A DNA stretch of 64,000 nt from an uncultured Paracoccaceae bacterium (GTDB lineage: Bacteria > Pseudomonadota > Alphaproteobacteria > Rhodobacterales > Rhodobacteraceae), in assembly GCA_905182165.1 (NCBI GenBank), contig CAJJAK010000002.1:158012-222011 (forward strand). Reading direction: 5' to 3'. The notes under the pieces were generated by a model that searched no databases, had not been told where the DNA came from, and saw only the letters and a program-made list of their open reading frames with translations. Both the position numbers and the translations under genes were made by a program. Shown here piece after piece: positions 9,547 through 18,429 of this stretch. Position 1 is the first letter of the stretch, and each line of letters starts with the position of its first letter.

Positions 9547-10562
9547 ATGCCCACAAATATCAAGATCACTGAGCTGACCAAGTTTCTTAACCGCTGCTTT
9601 CAAGCCATGGGGGTTTCCAATGAGAACGCAAGTATCATAACCGAGCACCTCGTTGATGCCGAAATGCGCGGGATATATTCCCACGGCATTAACCGGCTCG
9701 GCTGGTATTTAGACCTCTTCCGAGCTGGAGAACTGGAACCAACTGCTGTCCCCAGTGTAAAAAAGCTATCTGGGAACACTATAGCAGTCGATGGCAATGG
9801 TGGAATTGGTATAGTGGCGATGGATAGTGCCGTTTCTCAATTAATCGAGATGGCTTCTGAAAATCTGATTTCAATGGCAGGAGTTACGAACTGCGGTCAC
9901 ACTGGGCGATTAGGGGCATACGCCGAACAAGCAGCAAAAACTGGATGCTTCATGATATGCATGGGTGGAGGTGGTCGTAAAAAATGGGCAGGCGTGGTTC
10001 CATTCGGTGGCATGGAGCGTGTCATGAGCACAAACCCTTTTGCCTTTTCCATGCCGGGGGCGGAGTAGAACCAATCGGTTGTGATTTTGCCATTTCGACA
10101 ATCGCATCGGGAAAAATTGCTGTCGCAAAGGCAAACAACGTTTCCTTACCCGAGGGAGCTATTATCGATTCTCATGGTCGAGCCAGTCAAAACCCTGATG
10201 ATTTCTATGGCGGTGGGGCTTTGCTGCCAGCAGCAGGACCAAAAGGGAGTGGATTGGGTATCATAGCTGAGCTTGTTGGAGAAGCGATGCTTGGATCCGC
10301 TTTGGAATTCAATTGGTTGATGATCTGCATGCGGGCTGACGCATTCCAGTCATTCGCACAATACAAGGATGCCGCTTCAGCATTTTCCGAACAAGTGCGC
10401 CAAAGTAAGCCGGCACCTGGGTTTGACAAAGTTTTGATGCCGGGCGATCTGGAAGAAAAAAAATACCAAGACTGTGTTGCTGCAGGATATGTCAGTGTAT
10501 CGAACGGGGTCACTAAGGCGTTGATGGATGCTGCGCAGTCAGTCAATCAACCAATTTGGTGA
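9547..10562 (+). CDS. Ldh2/malate-lactate dehydrogenase family protein (frame broken)
   Basis: An NAD(P)-dependent 2-oxoacid or imine reductase of the Ldh2 family (malate, ureidoglycolate and Delta1-pyrroline-2-carboxylate enzymes). Family landmarks are DAEMRGIYSHGINRL with the catalytic His near residue 40, and TNCGHTGRLGAYAEQAA. The first frame stops at about 10068. The rest (VEPIGCDFAISTI through FYGGGALLPAAGPKGSGLG) continues in another frame. Adding one G to the run at 10056-10060 restores a single protein of about 338 residues. I choose the ATG at 9547 because AAGGA lies seven bases upstream. Coupled to the flavoenzyme gene, it may act on the same amino-acid-derived substrate. Confidence 0.75.
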
Positions 10563-10641
10563 ACCACACGTTAACCTCCGTACCAAACGAGATATAGTAT
10601 TTTTTTGTATCAATGGGTTATCTACTTGGTAGAAATGTAAG

Positions 10642-10738
10642 TGGCGCCCAGAAGAGGACCTCGAGGTTTTCATATTTCCGTTTAATTATAGATACTTGTC
10701 GCTGCACTAAAATATAAAAGTGGTCCCAAAAGCGGTCT
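10642..10738 (+). repeat. island repeat A: tRNA-3'-end-like core plus right arms
   Basis: The core at 10642-10658 reads TGGCGCCCAGAAGAGGA. It is followed by the AT-rich linker shared with copies B and C and by two 10-bp arms (AAAGTGGTCC at 10717 and AAAGCGGTCT at 10729) spaced 12 bp apart. Only a strongly decayed version of the left-arm segment can be traced upstream (ACCAAAC near 10583). This is the form expected for the right-arm-only end of an integrated array. Confidence 0.75.
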
Positions 10739-10802
10739 TCCTGAAATGAAAGCTGACCAACCGTTTGCACAATTATTTCCAATTTGAACTGTGCTGCAAT
10801 CA

Positions 10803-12343
10803 TTATTCCTGCGGGAAAGCACCACCTTTTTGTTTGCGCATTTCAATAAATGCATCAATGTTGCTGGCGGCTGTATCGCCATGGACAGGGTCTTGAAAAT
10901 CTTTAAGGTTCTTTGTCCAGATGTCCGTAGCCCGCTGCGTCGAGGTTTTGGCTCCTGCTTCCGTCCATGCGCCAAAGTTCGTCAAGTCAGAGACAAGTGG
11001 TGCGTAGAATGCGGATTGATACCGGTCCATTGTGTGCTGAGTGGCAAAAAAATGTCCGCCGGGTTCAACCTCTGCCAAGGCATCAAACCCTATCTCAGAG
11101 CCATTGCCGGAAGGCTTTACGCATATCTCGGCCATTGTCTGAAGCGCTTCGACGTCGTTGATAAACTTCTCATACCCGAAACTCAGCCCCCCCTCTAACC
11201 ATCCAGCTGCGTGGACTGTCAGCGTGGCATTGGCCATCGCCCCGCCCCATATCGCCATGTTCGTTTCATTCGCGGCCTGCATGTCAGCAGTGTTTGAAGC
11301 AGCCCCTGTCGCAGAACGCCACGGCAAGCCGATGTGGCGTGCCAATTGGCCTGCGCCGATCTGCATTTTCACATGCTCTGGCGTTCCAAACGCCGGAGAA
11401 CCTGATTTCATATCCACGTTCGAGCTGAACCCGCCGTAGCTGATTGGTGCACCTGCGCGAGTCAGTTGGGCCAATGTGATGCCTGTAAGCGCTTCGGCGT
11501 GTTGCAAGGTTAGCGCTCCGGCCACGGTGATCGGGGCCATTGCGCCCGCCAAGCAGAACGGTGTGATGATGGTCATCTGGCCTGCACGGGCAAAGTCGAT
11601 CAACCCTTGGGCCATTGGAATATCTAACATGCGCGGCGAGTTCGAGTTGATAACCGTCGTGGCCCAAACCCCATCCGTAAAATCATCCATCGACAGGTTC
11701 AGCGCCAAGCGGATCATCTCGAAACTGTCGCTCACCTGCTCGGATCCTCGGGAGTAGACAAACATCGGTTTGTCGCAATGGGTCAGTTGCGCACGCATCA
11801 TCTCGAAATGGCGAAACTGTATGGGACGTCTTGAGGTTCAACACAGGGGCCAAGCATGTGGATCACGTCATAGGTCTGCGCCAACTTCAATGTCTCGACA
11901 TAGGCTTCCAGATCACCCGGCCTGCGACCGCGATTGAGGTCGGTCGCATTCGGGCAACCCGCACCCGCCATGAACAACATCGCGCCGTTCTCATATGTTA
12001 GCGCGCGCTTGGGATTCGCGGCTCGCAAGCGAATGGACGCAGGCGCGGTTTGCAAAGCAGCGGTAACGATATCGCGCCCCACGAACACCATTTCATCCTC
12101 AACGCGTGCGCCCGCCTTCTGGAAAATATTACGGGCCTCGGGCAGCAGAACCTTGATGCCCAGTTCTTCAATCACCCGCAGGGCGGTATTGTGGATGTTT
12201 GCGATCTCGTCGTCAGAAAACACGGCTTGGGGCTGAAACGGGTGACGCAGGTTCACATAATCCGTTGCACGCACTGGCTTTGCCGCATCTGATTGAGCCC
12301 GACGGCGTCCGCCTGATCTGCGCGGTTTGTTTTCCCGAAGCAT
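10803..12343 (-). CDS. trimethylamine methyltransferase (MttB) family protein, non-pyrrolysine (frame broken)
   Basis: Homologue of corrinoid-dependent trimethylamine methyltransferase. The frame is split at about 11814-11816: DVPYSFAISR then stops, while the next frame begins MMRAQLTHCDKPMFVYSRG. One extra T in the AGTTTCGCC stretch gives a continuous SFRHFEMMRAQ and a 513-residue protein, normal for the family. No in-frame amber codon replaces the pyrrolysine of true MttB, so it belongs to the MtgB-like group that acts on betaines or other quaternary amines, often with a tetrahydrofolate partner. The ATG at 12343 has AAGGGA upstream and lies one base after the tetR stop, so the two are cotranscribed. 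No corrinoid protein gene is adjacent. Confidence 0.85.
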
Positions 12344-12344
12344 C

Positions 12345-13004
12345 TTAATTCCCTTTCGTGGGAGTGGGTTTACTAAAGGCGATCCAATCCTGCCGAAACG
12401 ATGATCCAACCTCTGCGTCTAGAACCTTTCCCGTAAAGGCAAAAAAATAATCATCAATCATCGACATGCGTTCTTCCATGACTTCATCGGGGTTCATCGC
12501 AAAATATCCCACTTGCGCAAAATACAGAATGCGCGCTCGCACGGTAGCCTCTTGTGGTACATAGTCGAACCGTTCGAACAGTGCGGCGATGACAGAGATC
12601 CTGTTGGTATCCTCACTCCTCACCACCTTAAGCACGCGCTTGTCGAGGCGTGCCCAGTCCCGCACTGCTTGTTCCAATGGTGAGCTGAAATTATCTGGAT
12701 TGGTCCAAACGGCAAAGAAAGACAGCACGCCACGATCCAGACTGTCTGCACTATCCAGAACCTGTGTGATGCGCTGGCCGTTCACGGCGGACCATTCGTT
12801 CATTAAGCCATCCAGCAATTCCTGACGTGATTTGAAATGCCAGTAAAAGCTGCCTCTGCTTGCGCCAAGAGATGTTGCAAGGCGTGTGATCTGAACCGAA
12901 GCAATGCCATCTTTGATCAAACACAAAAGCGCCGCTCGCAACCAGTCGACTCTGCCTAACTGTGGGACTGTAGGAGTTTCTGTTTGGATTTTGAAAGTAA
13001 TCAT
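12345..13004 (-). CDS. TetR-family transcriptional regulator
   Basis: A repressor-type protein of about 220 residues. The helix-turn-helix is clear near residues 20-60: LLCLIKDGIASVQITRLATSLGASRGSFYWHF, written here only as a landmark ending in GASRGSFYWHFK. The C-terminal ligand domain is not diagnostic. The open frame runs upstream to 13241 through the divergent cupin gene. The ATG at 13004 (or 13016) is the sensible start because it places the gene just left of a dyad at 13038-13054. It lies one base before mttB in the same direction and diverges from the cupin and oxidase genes, so it probably controls both arms in response to the methylated substrate. Confidence 0.8.
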   Translation of the reverse strand: MITFKIQTETPTVPQLGRVDWLRAALLCLIKDGIASVQITRLATSLGASRGSFYWHFKSRQELLDGLMNEWSAVNGQRITQVLDSADSLDRGVLSFFAVWTNPDNFSSPLEQAVRDWARLDKRVLKVVRSEDTNRISVIAALFERFDYVPQEATVRARILYFAQVGYFAMNPDEVMEERMSMIDDYFFAFTGKVLDAEVGSSFRQDWIAFSKPTPTKGN

Positions 13005-13037
13005 GTGACTAAACATACACACTTGTTCGGTGGCAAT

Positions 13038-13054
13038 CAATCCTGTATGGATTG
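13038..13054. promoter_or_regulatory. dyad operator between tetR-mttB and cupin genes
   Basis: CAATCC-TGTAT-GGATTG forms a perfect 6-bp inverted repeat, nested in a larger GGCAATC/GATTGCC pair (13032-13056). It lies in the roughly 75-bp divergent intergenic space next to the TetR gene, the usual place for that protein's own operator. Binding is inferred. Confidence 0.5.
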
Positions 13055-13081
13055 CCTTGTTCAATCTAGGAGGGCCAGTTA

Positions 13082-13435
13082 ATGAATAAAAGTCTACCAA
13101 GGGTGCATCGATTTGCAAATTTGCAATTCCAACCAAGATTTGAATACGGTGATCAAGCCGCAGCAATTCAAGTTTGTGGTGCTGAGGATATGTCGGAACT
13201 TGCATCAGGATATGGTCGCCTAACCAATGCGCGGTTCCCATGGACGATAAAATATGACGAAATACTTATCGTGTTAGAGGGTGAACTTACAGTACATGCG
13301 AATGGCACTTCTTTAACCGCAGGCCAATTTGATTCAATTTGGCTGCCCAAAGGAACGAGTTTGGAATACGAAGCTGAAAATGCATTGATTGTATATGCCA
13401 TTCATCCAGCAAATTGGGCTGAGAATGAAAATTGA
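13082..13435 (+). CDS. cupin-domain protein (EutQ-like)
   Basis: A 117-residue single cupin. The first cupin box reads roughly KYDEILIVLEGELTVH and the second DSIWLPKGTSLEYEAENALIVYAIHP. This is the form I associate with EutQ-like or ethanolamine-type cupins. The usual His pair of box 1 is replaced (YDEIL), so metal binding may be lost or altered. A strong ribosome site (AGGAGG at about 13069) precedes the ATG. The gene overlaps the FAD oxidase gene by 11 bases. A likely role is a small-molecule isomerase or binding protein in the methylamine pathway, but this is unproven. Confidence 0.75.
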   Translation: MNKSLPRVHRFANLQFQPRFEYGDQAAAIQVCGAEDMSELASGYGRLTNARFPWTIKYDEILIVLEGELTVHANGTSLTAGQFDSIWLPKGTSLEYEAENALIVYAIHPANWAENEN

Positions 13436-14738
13436 CCGTCTCCCAAACCACGATCTGACTAATGGTTGGACCAATATATTAAAACAGAGGCAGTCTTCGC
13501 CGCCTCTCACCACCGACATTCGGGTTGATATGTTGGTGATTGGTGCCGGAGCCGCTGGATTGGCTGCTGCTCGTAGAGCCGCCGAAATACACCCCAACAG
13601 GACAGTTGCTCTTGTTGAAGCGGGAAGGTTAGGTGATGGCGCATCAGCGCGCAACTCTGGCTTTGTTATTGATTTACCGCATAATGTTGGCGCAGATCTA
13701 GATGATCTGGATACATTGAAACGGTCCTTGCGTTTGGCCAGAGCTGCCCGGCAACACCTTGATGAAATGGTCACGATAAATAACATCGAATGCCAATGGA
13801 GCCGCCAAGGCCAATTGATGGGTGCCCGATCCCAATCAGGTGAAAAAGTCTTGGACGCCTTTATAAAAGGTCTCGATTTACTAGGAGAAACCTATACCGA
13901 AATGGACGGTGGTGCAGTTCACGCGCGTACTGGGATGACATATTATCGGCGAGCCATCCACACTCCTGGCACCGTTATCATGCAGCCAGCGGCTTTAGTG
14001 CGCGGATTGGGTGAAAGTCTTCCTAAAAATGTTTCATTCTATGAAAATACACCAGTTTTAGAAATTGATTACGGTTCAAAAGTGATTGCGATTACAAAAG
14101 GTGGAAAGATTACTGCAGACCGATGCATTCTCGCGGTGAATGGGTTCGCTCCTTTCTTGGGCCATCTGAAGCGTAAGATTTTCACAATCCAAGCTTTCGC
14201 CTCGATGACCCGCGTTTTAACGGACGACGAACAGGCAGCATTGGGCAATCCGGAGGATTGGGGATTGGTGCCGGCAATGGCCTTTGGTGGGCCGACGATG
14301 CGGTATACAATGGACAAGCGAATAGTCATGCGCAGTTTTTGGGGGAAACGGCAAAGCGATGTTGTTCGCTCGGTCGAGTACAGACGATCACGTGACTTGC
14401 AACTTCAGCAAATCCAGGATCGGTTTCCAATAATACAGGGAGACCCGATTGTGGATACTTGGACAGGTCAACTTGGGTTAGCATCAAACTTTGCGCCGGG
14501 ATTTGGAAAAGTGCGAGAAAATGTCTGGTCCGCGATGATCCAAAATGGCGTAGGGATGACGAAGGGTACTATGTCTGGAATGCTTGCCGCAGATGCACTT
14601 AATGGAATTAATAGCCAATTACTGGAAGATATTACGGCTATGGGTGTTCCAGGAAAGTTGCCACCCCAGCCGATTTTATCCATGGGAATTTGGGCTAAAG
14701 TGAAGTGGTGGGAATGGTCGCAGCGGGCTGAGCGGTGA
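13425..14738 (+). CDS. FAD-dependent oxidoreductase, DAO family (glycine/D-amino acid oxidase type)
   Basis: A flavoprotein of about 437 residues. The dinucleotide fold is DMLVIGAGAAGLAAARRAAE near residue 36, followed by GRLGDGASARNSGFVID, typical of the DAO family that includes sarcosine and dimethylglycine oxidases. The C-terminal WTGQLGLASNFAPGF and QNGVGMTKGTMSGMLAAD segments close the FAD site. The ATG at 13425 overlaps the cupin stop, which suggests coupling. It probably oxidises an N-methyl or secondary amine produced by, or entering, the MttB pathway. No folate-binding GcvT-like domain is attached, unlike dimethylglycine dehydrogenase. Confidence 0.85.
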   Translation: MKIDRLPNHDLTNGWTNILKQRQSSPPLTTDIRVDMLVIGAGAAGLAAARRAAEIHPNRTVALVEAGRLGDGASARNSGFVIDLPHNVGADLDDLDTLKRSLRLARAARQHLDEMVTINNIECQWSRQGQLMGARSQSGEKVLDAFIKGLDLLGETYTEMDGGAVHARTGMTYYRRAIHTPGTVIMQPAALVRGLGESLPKNVSFYENTPVLEIDYGSKVIAITKGGKITADRCILAVNGFAPFLGHLKRKIFTIQAFASMTRVLTDDEQAALGNPEDWGLVPAMAFGGPTMRYTMDKRIVMRSFWGKRQSDVVRSVEYRRSRDLQLQQIQDRFPIIQGDPIVDTWTGQLGLASNFAPGFGKVRENVWSAMIQNGVGMTKGTMSGMLAADALNGINSQLLEDITAMGVPGKLPPQPILSMGIWAKVKWWEWSQRAER

Positions 14739-14813
14739 GATATCACCGGGTATGGGGGTTCTGTCAGACAAAACTACTTGAGACGGGCAGGCTGACTTTG
14801 TAACCTCGTCTAA

Positions 14814-15130
14814 TGACAAAACACTCCCCATCTCGTCACAGATTGACAAAGTGGTCCAGAAAGTGGTCCTGCGGTTAGGTTTTGCAGGCACCAAACAAAT
14901 TTTTATATAATTATTACAATAATTTAGTTGTGATTTGTGACGCCCAGAAGAGAACGTCGAACTTTGTATATTTCTATTTAATTACAGTTACTTATTTTGG
15001 TTCTAAAATATAAAAGCGGTCCCGAAAGCGGTCCGATTTATGCGTCAATCAGGGTGACGATTTGTGGCTTGCACCCCAAAACCGGACTATCGCAAAGCCA
15101 ATGCCTCAGGTCTGCTTGGCGGATAAAGTA
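14814..15130 (+). repeat. island repeat B: left arms, core, right arms and gene-end remnant
   Basis: A complete copy. Left arms AAAGTGGTCC at 14848 and 14860; a CCTGCG/CGCAGG-type dyad and AT-rich linker; core TGACGCCCAGAAGAGAA at 14938-14954, followed by CGTCGAAC; right arms AAAGCGGTCC at 15013 and 15025. Both arm pairs have a 12-bp period and lie about 60-70 bp from the core. Beyond the right arms it also shares with copy C the end of a small gene (to about 15130). From 14739 to 14813 I see nothing else. Confidence 0.85.
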
Positions 15131-15238
15131 GACGTTAGACGGACGGGTTCGCATGTCTGCTTCCGGGAACGAGTTACCTTTCCGAAGCATGAATTGATAG
15201 GTACGGGTTAGCCATTTGGTATCGGATGCCATGATCAA
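15038..15238 (-). pseudogene. small gene or gene-end remnant carried by the repeat
   Basis: An open frame of 66 codons ending CKPQIVTLIDA just outside the right arms of repeat B. I do not recognise the product; the stretch SNVYFIRQADLRHWLCDSP looks like real coding sequence rather than noise. The same region is present but decayed beside copy C (about 18183-18270), where the frame no longer holds. It may be the tail of a gene that once belonged to the mobile unit. Whether the 66-residue form is expressed is unknown. Confidence 0.35.
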
Positions 15239-15298
15239 GAATTTACTTGACCAAACTAATATAATTCAAATATCCATGTAATATGGAATCAATAAACA

Positions 15299-15466
15299 CA
15301 GACCGAGGGAACCGACGCAGAAAAGCAACTTGTATTTCATCAGACTTACGGCGCGCTGCACAACCGGATCATGGCATTTTCTGCCCTGTCATTTGAAAAT
15401 TTGGACCGTGGATCGCTGCAAAAACGCGTCGATAAAATCGGCAACGAAACTGCAAAACAGGAATAA
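15299..15466 (+). pseudogene. 3' remnant of arsenate reductase-type (low-MW phosphatase) arsC
   Basis: An open stretch of about 55 codons with no start codon and a stop (TAA) just upstream at 15293. It ends six bases before the GAPDH gene. The translated tail (YGALHNRIMAFSALSFENLD, then LQKRVDKIG) matches my recollection of the C-terminus of arsenate reductases fused to, or derived from, low-molecular-weight phosphatases, which have a LHNRI...LQKRLDEIG pattern. The catalytic Cys region is missing, so the product would be inactive. Its position ahead of the GAPDH and arsJ genes supports an arsenic operon origin. Confidence 0.55.
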
Positions 15467-15472
15467 CCAGAT

Positions 15473-16472
15473 ATGACCACATACGCTCTCAACGGTCTTG
15501 GCCGCATAGGTAAACTTGCCCTCCGCCCGCTCTTGGAGCGTGGCGCACAGATCGCTTTTATTAACGACGCAGTTGGCGATCCCGCGATGCACGCACATCT
15601 ACTGGAGTTTGATTCCGTGCATGGGCGGTGGCCTGCCACATTTGAAGCAGATGAGAGGTCGATCAGCATTGATGGCACACGCATTCCGAGTCACCAGCAC
15701 CCGTAATCTGGAAGACCTGCCATTGGACGGCGTGGATGTGGTGATTGATTGCACCGGCGCGTTCAAGACGGAGGCCAAGCTGGCCCCGTATTTTGCGGCG
15801 GGTGTGAAAAAAGTTGTGGTCTCAGCGCCAGTCAAGGACGGCCCAACCGCCAACATCGTCTATGGTGTCAATGATGACATCTACGACGCAGGCACCCACC
15901 AGATTGTGACAGCGGCAAGCTGTACGACGAACTGTCTTGCACCTGTGGTCAAGGTCTTACTCGAAGGGATTGGCATCAAGCACGGCTCAATCACGACGAT
16001 CCACGATGTGACCAATACGCAAACGATTGTGGATCGCCCCGCCAAGGATTTGCGCCGCGCGCGGTCGGCGCTGACCAACCTTATCCCGACCACAACTGGC
16101 TCTGCTACGGCGATTACGCTGATCTATCCCGAGTTGAAGGGCAAGTTGAACGGCCATGCGGTGCGGGTGCCGCTTTTGAACGCATCCATCACGGACTGCG
16201 TGTTTGAAATGGCGCGCGAAACGACTGTGGATGAGGTGAATAGCCTCTTCAAAGCCGCAGCTGAAGGCCCGCTGAAGGGTATCCTTGGGTATGAGACGCG
16301 ACCCCTTGTCTCCTCGGACTACACCAACGATCAGCGCAGTGGCATCATTGATGCGCCCTCGACGATGGTGGTGAACGGCACCCAGCTCAAAGTCTACGCG
16401 TGGTATGATAACGAATATGGCTATGCGTATCGCTTGGTGGATGTCGCTTTAATGGTTGGCGGCAAGCTGTGA
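15473..16472 (+). CDS. ArsJ-associated glyceraldehyde-3-phosphate dehydrogenase (frame broken)
   Basis: A type I GAPDH of about 332 residues. The N-terminal NAD fold opens [18 protein letters not shown]. The active-site Cys lies in [15 protein letters not shown], and the C-terminus has [14 protein letters not shown]. The frame stops at 15706 and resumes in the next frame; one surplus A at about 15689 (ATTCCGAGTCACC) explains it. In arsenic operons this enzyme forms 1-arseno-3-phosphoglycerate, which ArsJ exports. The next gene is arsJ, overlapping by four bases, so this role is far more likely than glycolysis. It is clearly richer in G+C than the chromosome. Confidence 0.88.
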
Positions 16473-17734
16473 CACGTCCCGCCGGACTTGCCGCCTACAT
16501 TACCGTGACCGCGGCCTATTGGGCGTTCATGTTAACGGATGGAGCATTGCGGATGCTGGTCCTGCTGCACTTTCACACGCTCGGTTTTTCGCCGGTACAA
16601 CTGGCTTATCTGTTTGTGCTGTATGAAATCGCAGGCGTTATCACGAACCTGTCCGCAGGATGGGTCGCGGCGCGGTTTGGGCTGACTTCGACGCTTTATG
16701 CGGGATTGTCCTTGCAGGTTTTGGCACTTCTGGCGCTCACCCAGCTTGATCCGGCGTGGAGCATCACCGCCTCTGTGGTGTTTGTGATGTTGGTGCAGGG
16801 CCTGTCTGGCGTGGCCAAGGATTTGGCAAAGATGAGCTCCAAAAGTGCCGTCAAAATCCTTGCTCCAGCGACGGGCGGGGGGCTGTTTCGATGGGTGGCT
16901 ACTCTGACGGGATCAAAGAATGCTGTGAAGGGAAGCGGCTTTCTGTTGGGGGCTGTTTTGCTGGCTGCCTTCGGGTTCGTGCCTTCGGTACTGACGATGG
17001 CGGCGGTCCTTTTTGTCATCCTGATAGGTGTCGTGACTGGCATGCCAAAGGGCCTGCCAGTTGGGCGCAAGGATGCGAAGTTTTCCGAAGTGTTTTCCAA
17101 GAACCGCAACATCAACTGGCTCAGTGCTGCACGGCTGTTCCTCTTCGGGGCGCGGGACGTGTGGTTCGTGGTTGGCCTTCCGATCTATTTCTATGCGGTG
17201 TTGTCGGACGGCACTACAGAGAGCAACCGCACGGCCTTCTTCATGATAGGGACGTTTATGGCCGTCTGGACGATCCTTTATGGCATCGTCCAAGGCTCGG
17301 CACCGCGCATTTTAAAGGCGGCGTCCCGATCAAATGCGGAAATTCTGGCACTGGCAAAACGATGGGTTGGTCTATTGATCATTGTGCCTGCATTTCTTGC
17401 AGGTCTGGTCTGGCTGGTCCCTGAACCATCGAATGTGCTTACAGCAACTATTGTGCTGGGTCTTCTGGTCTTTGGCGGCACCTTCGCCGTGAACTCAGCC
17501 CTGCATTCGTTTCTCATCCTCAGCCTTACAGATGCAAAACGGGTCACGATGGATGTTGGCTTTTACTATATGGCCAATTCTGTGGGGCGATTGGTTGGCA
17601 CAGTACTGTCCGGATTCACATATCAGATGGGTGGGCTTTCACTGTGCCTCGGCACTGCTACTTTAATGATCGGTCTTGGCTGGCTCGGAACATCCCAACT
17701 TAAAGCGCCAAAAACTGATAAGGTTGCCGCATGA
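16469..17734 (+). CDS. arsJ: organoarsenical efflux MFS transporter ArsJ
   Basis: A 421-residue inner-membrane permease of the major facilitator family with about 12 hydrophobic segments. Segments I associate with ArsJ are [20 protein letters not shown] at the N-terminus, then [15 protein letters not shown] and [18 protein letters not shown] in the middle. It exports 1-arseno-3-phosphoglycerate, whose breakdown outside the cell frees arsenate. The GTG start overlaps the GAPDH stop (GTGA), so the two are coupled, as in known arsJ operons. No ArsR-type regulator gene is present, so control is unclear. Confidence 0.88.
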   Translation: MTRPAGLAAYITVTAAYWAFMLTDGALRMLVLLHFHTLGFSPVQLAYLFVLYEIAGVITNLSAGWVAARFGLTSTLYAGLSLQVLALLALTQLDPAWSITASVVFVMLVQGLSGVAKDLAKMSSKSAVKILAPATGGGLFRWVATLTGSKNAVKGSGFLLGAVLLAAFGFVPSVLTMAAVLFVILIGVVTGMPKGLPVGRKDAKFSEVFSKNRNINWLSAARLFLFGARDVWFVVGLPIYFYAVLSDGTTESNRTAFFMIGTFMAVWTILYGIVQGSAPRILKAASRSNAEILALAKRWVGLLIIVPAFLAGLVWLVPEPSNVLTATIVLGLLVFGGTFAVNSALHSFLILSLTDAKRVTMDVGFYYMANSVGRLVGTVLSGFTYQMGGLSLCLGTATLMIGLGWLGTSQLKAPKTDKVAA

Positions 17735-17837
17735 ATATTTTTTAAAAGAACCTCTCCGTCTGGATTGCACTGGAGATGGGGACTGGCATCCTTCTGAGCA
17801 AAAGCAAACTTTAGCTGCAAAGCAGCAATAGAGATAA

Positions 17838-18270
17838 ATGGGCTCGAAGCTGCCGTTCGCTGCACTTTGCATCAATGTCCGCATTCGCTCGGTCCTACTT
17901 GTACAAAAAATATCTGATTATTTGAGTATAAAAGCGCCTGCTTAGGTCTCCAACTGGATGACAAAACACTCCCCATCTCGTCACAGATTGACAAAGTGGT
18001 CCGAAAGGGTCCTGCGGCTAGGTTTCGCAGGCACCAAACCAATTTTTATATAATAATTACAATTACTTAAATGTGATTTGTGGTGCCCAGAAGAGGACGT
18101 CGAACTTTCTATATTTTATTTAATTACAGATACTTATTTTAGATTTAAATTAAAAAGCGGTCCCGAAAGCGGTCCCGATTTATGTATCAGATCCGAGTGA
18201 TGATTTGTGGCTTGCTCCCAAAACTGGACGTTCACGGAGTCAGTGTCCTAGGTTTTCTATGCGGAAAAAG
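17838..18270 (+). repeat. island repeat C: full left segment, core, right arms and remnant
   Basis: The longest copy. It comprises an outer left segment (from about 17838, including GGTCCTACTTGTACAAAAAA), left arms (AAAGTGGTCC at 17993 plus a degenerate second arm), and a core TGGTGCCCAGAAGAGGA at 18081-18097. The core is followed by CGTCGAAC, right arms AAAGCGGTCC at 18154 and 18166, and the decayed gene-end remnant. Core plus flank matches, with one inserted base, the reverse complement of a tRNA T-arm and CCA-ending acceptor strand. The gene-free stretch 17735-17837 shows nothing else. Confidence 0.88.
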
Positions 18271-18429
18271 CACCAATTCGCTGAGGTGTGTCAAAGGTCT
18301 GGCTTAAAGGCCCTATCTCTTGAACGTGAACAAGGTTTGGTTTGACCATATCCGAATGAATTGGGTCGACTTACGTGGTCCTGCTAGGGTACCAAAAAAC
18401 AACAATCAGAATAATTGGATCCATTCGAC

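Larger units (their letters stand above)
10642..14954. mobile_element. island unit 1: methyltransferase/oxidase cassette between repeats A and B
   Basis: A segment of about 4.3 kb running from core A to core B. Cargo: a minus-strand tetR-mttB pair diverging from a cupin gene and a DAO-family oxidase gene. The right arms follow core A and the left arms precede core B, so excision between the cores would give a circle with a full attP-like site. No integrase, transposase or excisionase gene is present. It is richer in G+C than the chromosome around it. Mobility is inferred from the repeats only. Confidence 0.5.
14938..18097. mobile_element. island unit 2: arsenic cassette between repeats B and C
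   Basis: A segment of about 3.1 kb from core B to core C. It holds a small gene remnant, the 3' end of an arsC-like gene, an ArsJ-associated GAPDH gene and arsJ. The loss of the arsC 5' part right next to the repeat-borne remnant suggests the cassette was truncated when captured. It has the same terminal order as unit 3 (core, right arms, gene remnant, cargo, left segment, core). No recombinase gene is inside. Confidence 0.5.
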
